This document shows positions 5,446-6,159 of a stretch of 6,159 bases of DNA, one piece after another. The stretch lies in NCBI GenBank assembly GCA_035267815.1, contig DATFLK010000128.1:1-6159 (forward strand), written 5' to 3'. The translations under genes were made by a program, and so were the position numbers. Below the pieces are notes generated by a model, which saw nothing but the letters and a program-made list of their open reading frames with translations, was not told the DNA's origin and searched no databases. The DNA is from DATFLK01 sp035267815. Its GTDB lineage: Bacteria; Pseudomonadota; Zetaproteobacteria; Mariprofundales; Mariprofundaceae. Each line of letters begins with the position of its first letter. Position 1 is the stretch's first letter.

Positions 5446-6159
5446 TCAAGCGAAGACCCGCTCCAGAAAGACCTGCATACGCCGCCAGGAATCGGCGTCG
5501 GCCTCGGCATCGTAGGCCAGAGGCAGATCGAAGCGTCTAGCCTTCTCGTCGACGGCCGGATTGGTAAAGGCGTGTTTGACGCCGGGATAGCGAACCAGCT
5601 CATAATCGACACCGGCCGCCTGCATCTCCTGCTCGAAGGCCGTCTGATCCGATTCGGGCGCGAAGGCGTCGTCGTCGCCGGTCAGCGCCAGTACCCGCGC
5701 CCGCACCTTTTCCGCCTCGGCCGGGTGCTCCGTACCTAGCACGCCGTGAAAGGCGACCACGCCGCGCAGCGGTTCGCCGGCACGCGCCATCTCCAGCGCT
5801 ATACCGCCGCCCATGCAGTAACCGATTACCGCCAGACGCTCGCCATCAACATCCGGCTGCTCCAGCAGTGTGTCGCGTGCCGCCTCGAAGCGCCGCCGAA
5901 CCGCCACCGGATCGCCCATCAGCTGCTGCATCAGCCCTTGCGCCGCCTCCGGCGTCTCGGCCGTACGCCCCTCACCGAACATGTCGGCCGCCAGTGCCGT
6001 ATAGCCGAGTGCCGCCAGCTTCTCGGCCCGATCGCGGACGTAGTCGCTGTGCCCCCACCACTCGTGCAGCACAAGGACACCGGGTCGTTTTGCCGCACCC
6101 TCACCGGCCGGCCGGGCCAGATAGCCGCGGCAGGTCTCGTCCCCGGCACCGTAGACGAT
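5446..6159 (-). CDS. Dienelactone hydrolase family protein (5' end outside the window)
   Basis: The C-terminal 237 residues of an alpha/beta hydrolase of the dienelactone hydrolase (DLH) family. Codons read in frame to the window edge (IVYGAGDETCRGYLARP), so the GTG at 6072 is internal and the true start lies beyond 6159. Numbering from the first visible residue, LVLHEWWG (29-36) carries the conserved Glu near the active site. GYCMGGG (113-119) is the nucleophile elbow with Cys115 rather than Ser, as in true DLH. LTGDDDAF (159-166) supplies the catalytic Asp, and GVKHAFTNP (193-201) gives His196. The triad is therefore intact. The family opens dienelactones or hydrolyses related esters in the cytoplasm. 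No chlorocatechol pathway genes are nearby, so it is probably a general DLH-like hydrolase with unknown substrate. It may be transcribed with the DUF3775 gene 46 nt downstream. Confidence 0.9.
   Translation of the reverse strand: MVYGAGDETCRGYLARPAGEGAAKRPGVLVLHEWWGHSDYVRDRAEKLAALGYTALAADMFGEGRTAETPEAAQGLMQQLMGDPVAVRRRFEAARDTLLEQPDVDGERLAVIGYCMGGGIALEMARAGEPLRGVVAFHGVLGTEHPAEAEKVRARVLALTGDDDAFAPESDQTAFEQEMQAAGVDYELVRYPGVKHAFTNPAVDEKARRFDLPLAYDAEADADSWRRMQVFLERVFA

Noticed and set aside
5400..5450. Possible separate promoter for the DUF3775 gene (TTGAAT ... TACACT on the minus strand)
   Set aside because: The spacer is only 14 nt, too short for a normal sigma70 promoter.

Overview
The window is GC-rich, tightly packed proteobacterial DNA. 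Six protein genes fill nearly all of it, and I see no RNA gene, CRISPR array or mobile element. The thiosulfate-oxidising cytochrome module, the exported DsrE-family protein and the overall gene style suggest a sulfur-oxidising gammaproteobacterium (Chromatiales-like or a similar chemolithotroph). The taxon is inference; no phylogenetic marker is present.

Layout. Positions 1-121 are an AT-richer leader with two small palindromes and a strong ribosome binding site. They precede a class I SAM-dependent methyltransferase (122-934, +). That gene converges, with a 3-nt gap, on a three-gene minus-strand operon read from about 4018 down to 938. Its genes in order are a secreted DsrE-family protein (3424-3969), a secreted periplasmic solute-binding protein (2452-3399) and a secreted tetraheme cytochrome c (938-2455). 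The cytochrome has the architecture of a TsdB-TsdA fusion: two cytochrome c4-like heme domains followed by a diheme thiosulfate dehydrogenase/tetrathionate reductase. A LysR-type regulator (4095-5006, +) is divergent from the operon. The 125-bp shared intergenic region holds a sigma70-like promoter for the operon and an exact T-N11-A dyad typical of LysR-type binding sites. The right end carries a DUF3775 protein (5013-5399, -) and, upstream of it on the same strand, a dienelactone hydrolase-family protein cut by the window edge (5446-6159, -).

How the genes fit together. All three operon products appear to be exported, so they would act in the periplasm. I infer a LysR-controlled periplasmic sulfur module. 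TsdBA would interconvert thiosulfate and tetrathionate and pass electrons internally to its own c4-like domain. The solute-binding protein and the exported Cys-containing DsrE protein would bind, sense or carry a sulfur species or an oxyanion. The TsdBA fusion is a known arrangement. Its coupling to an exported DsrE and an orphan solute-binding protein is the part that may be undescribed. The most unusual DNA structure is a perfect 12-bp inverted repeat around a G8 tract inside the tsdBA coding region (2103-2141). The methyltransferase, DUF3775 and hydrolase genes look like ordinary housekeeping or accessory neighbours.
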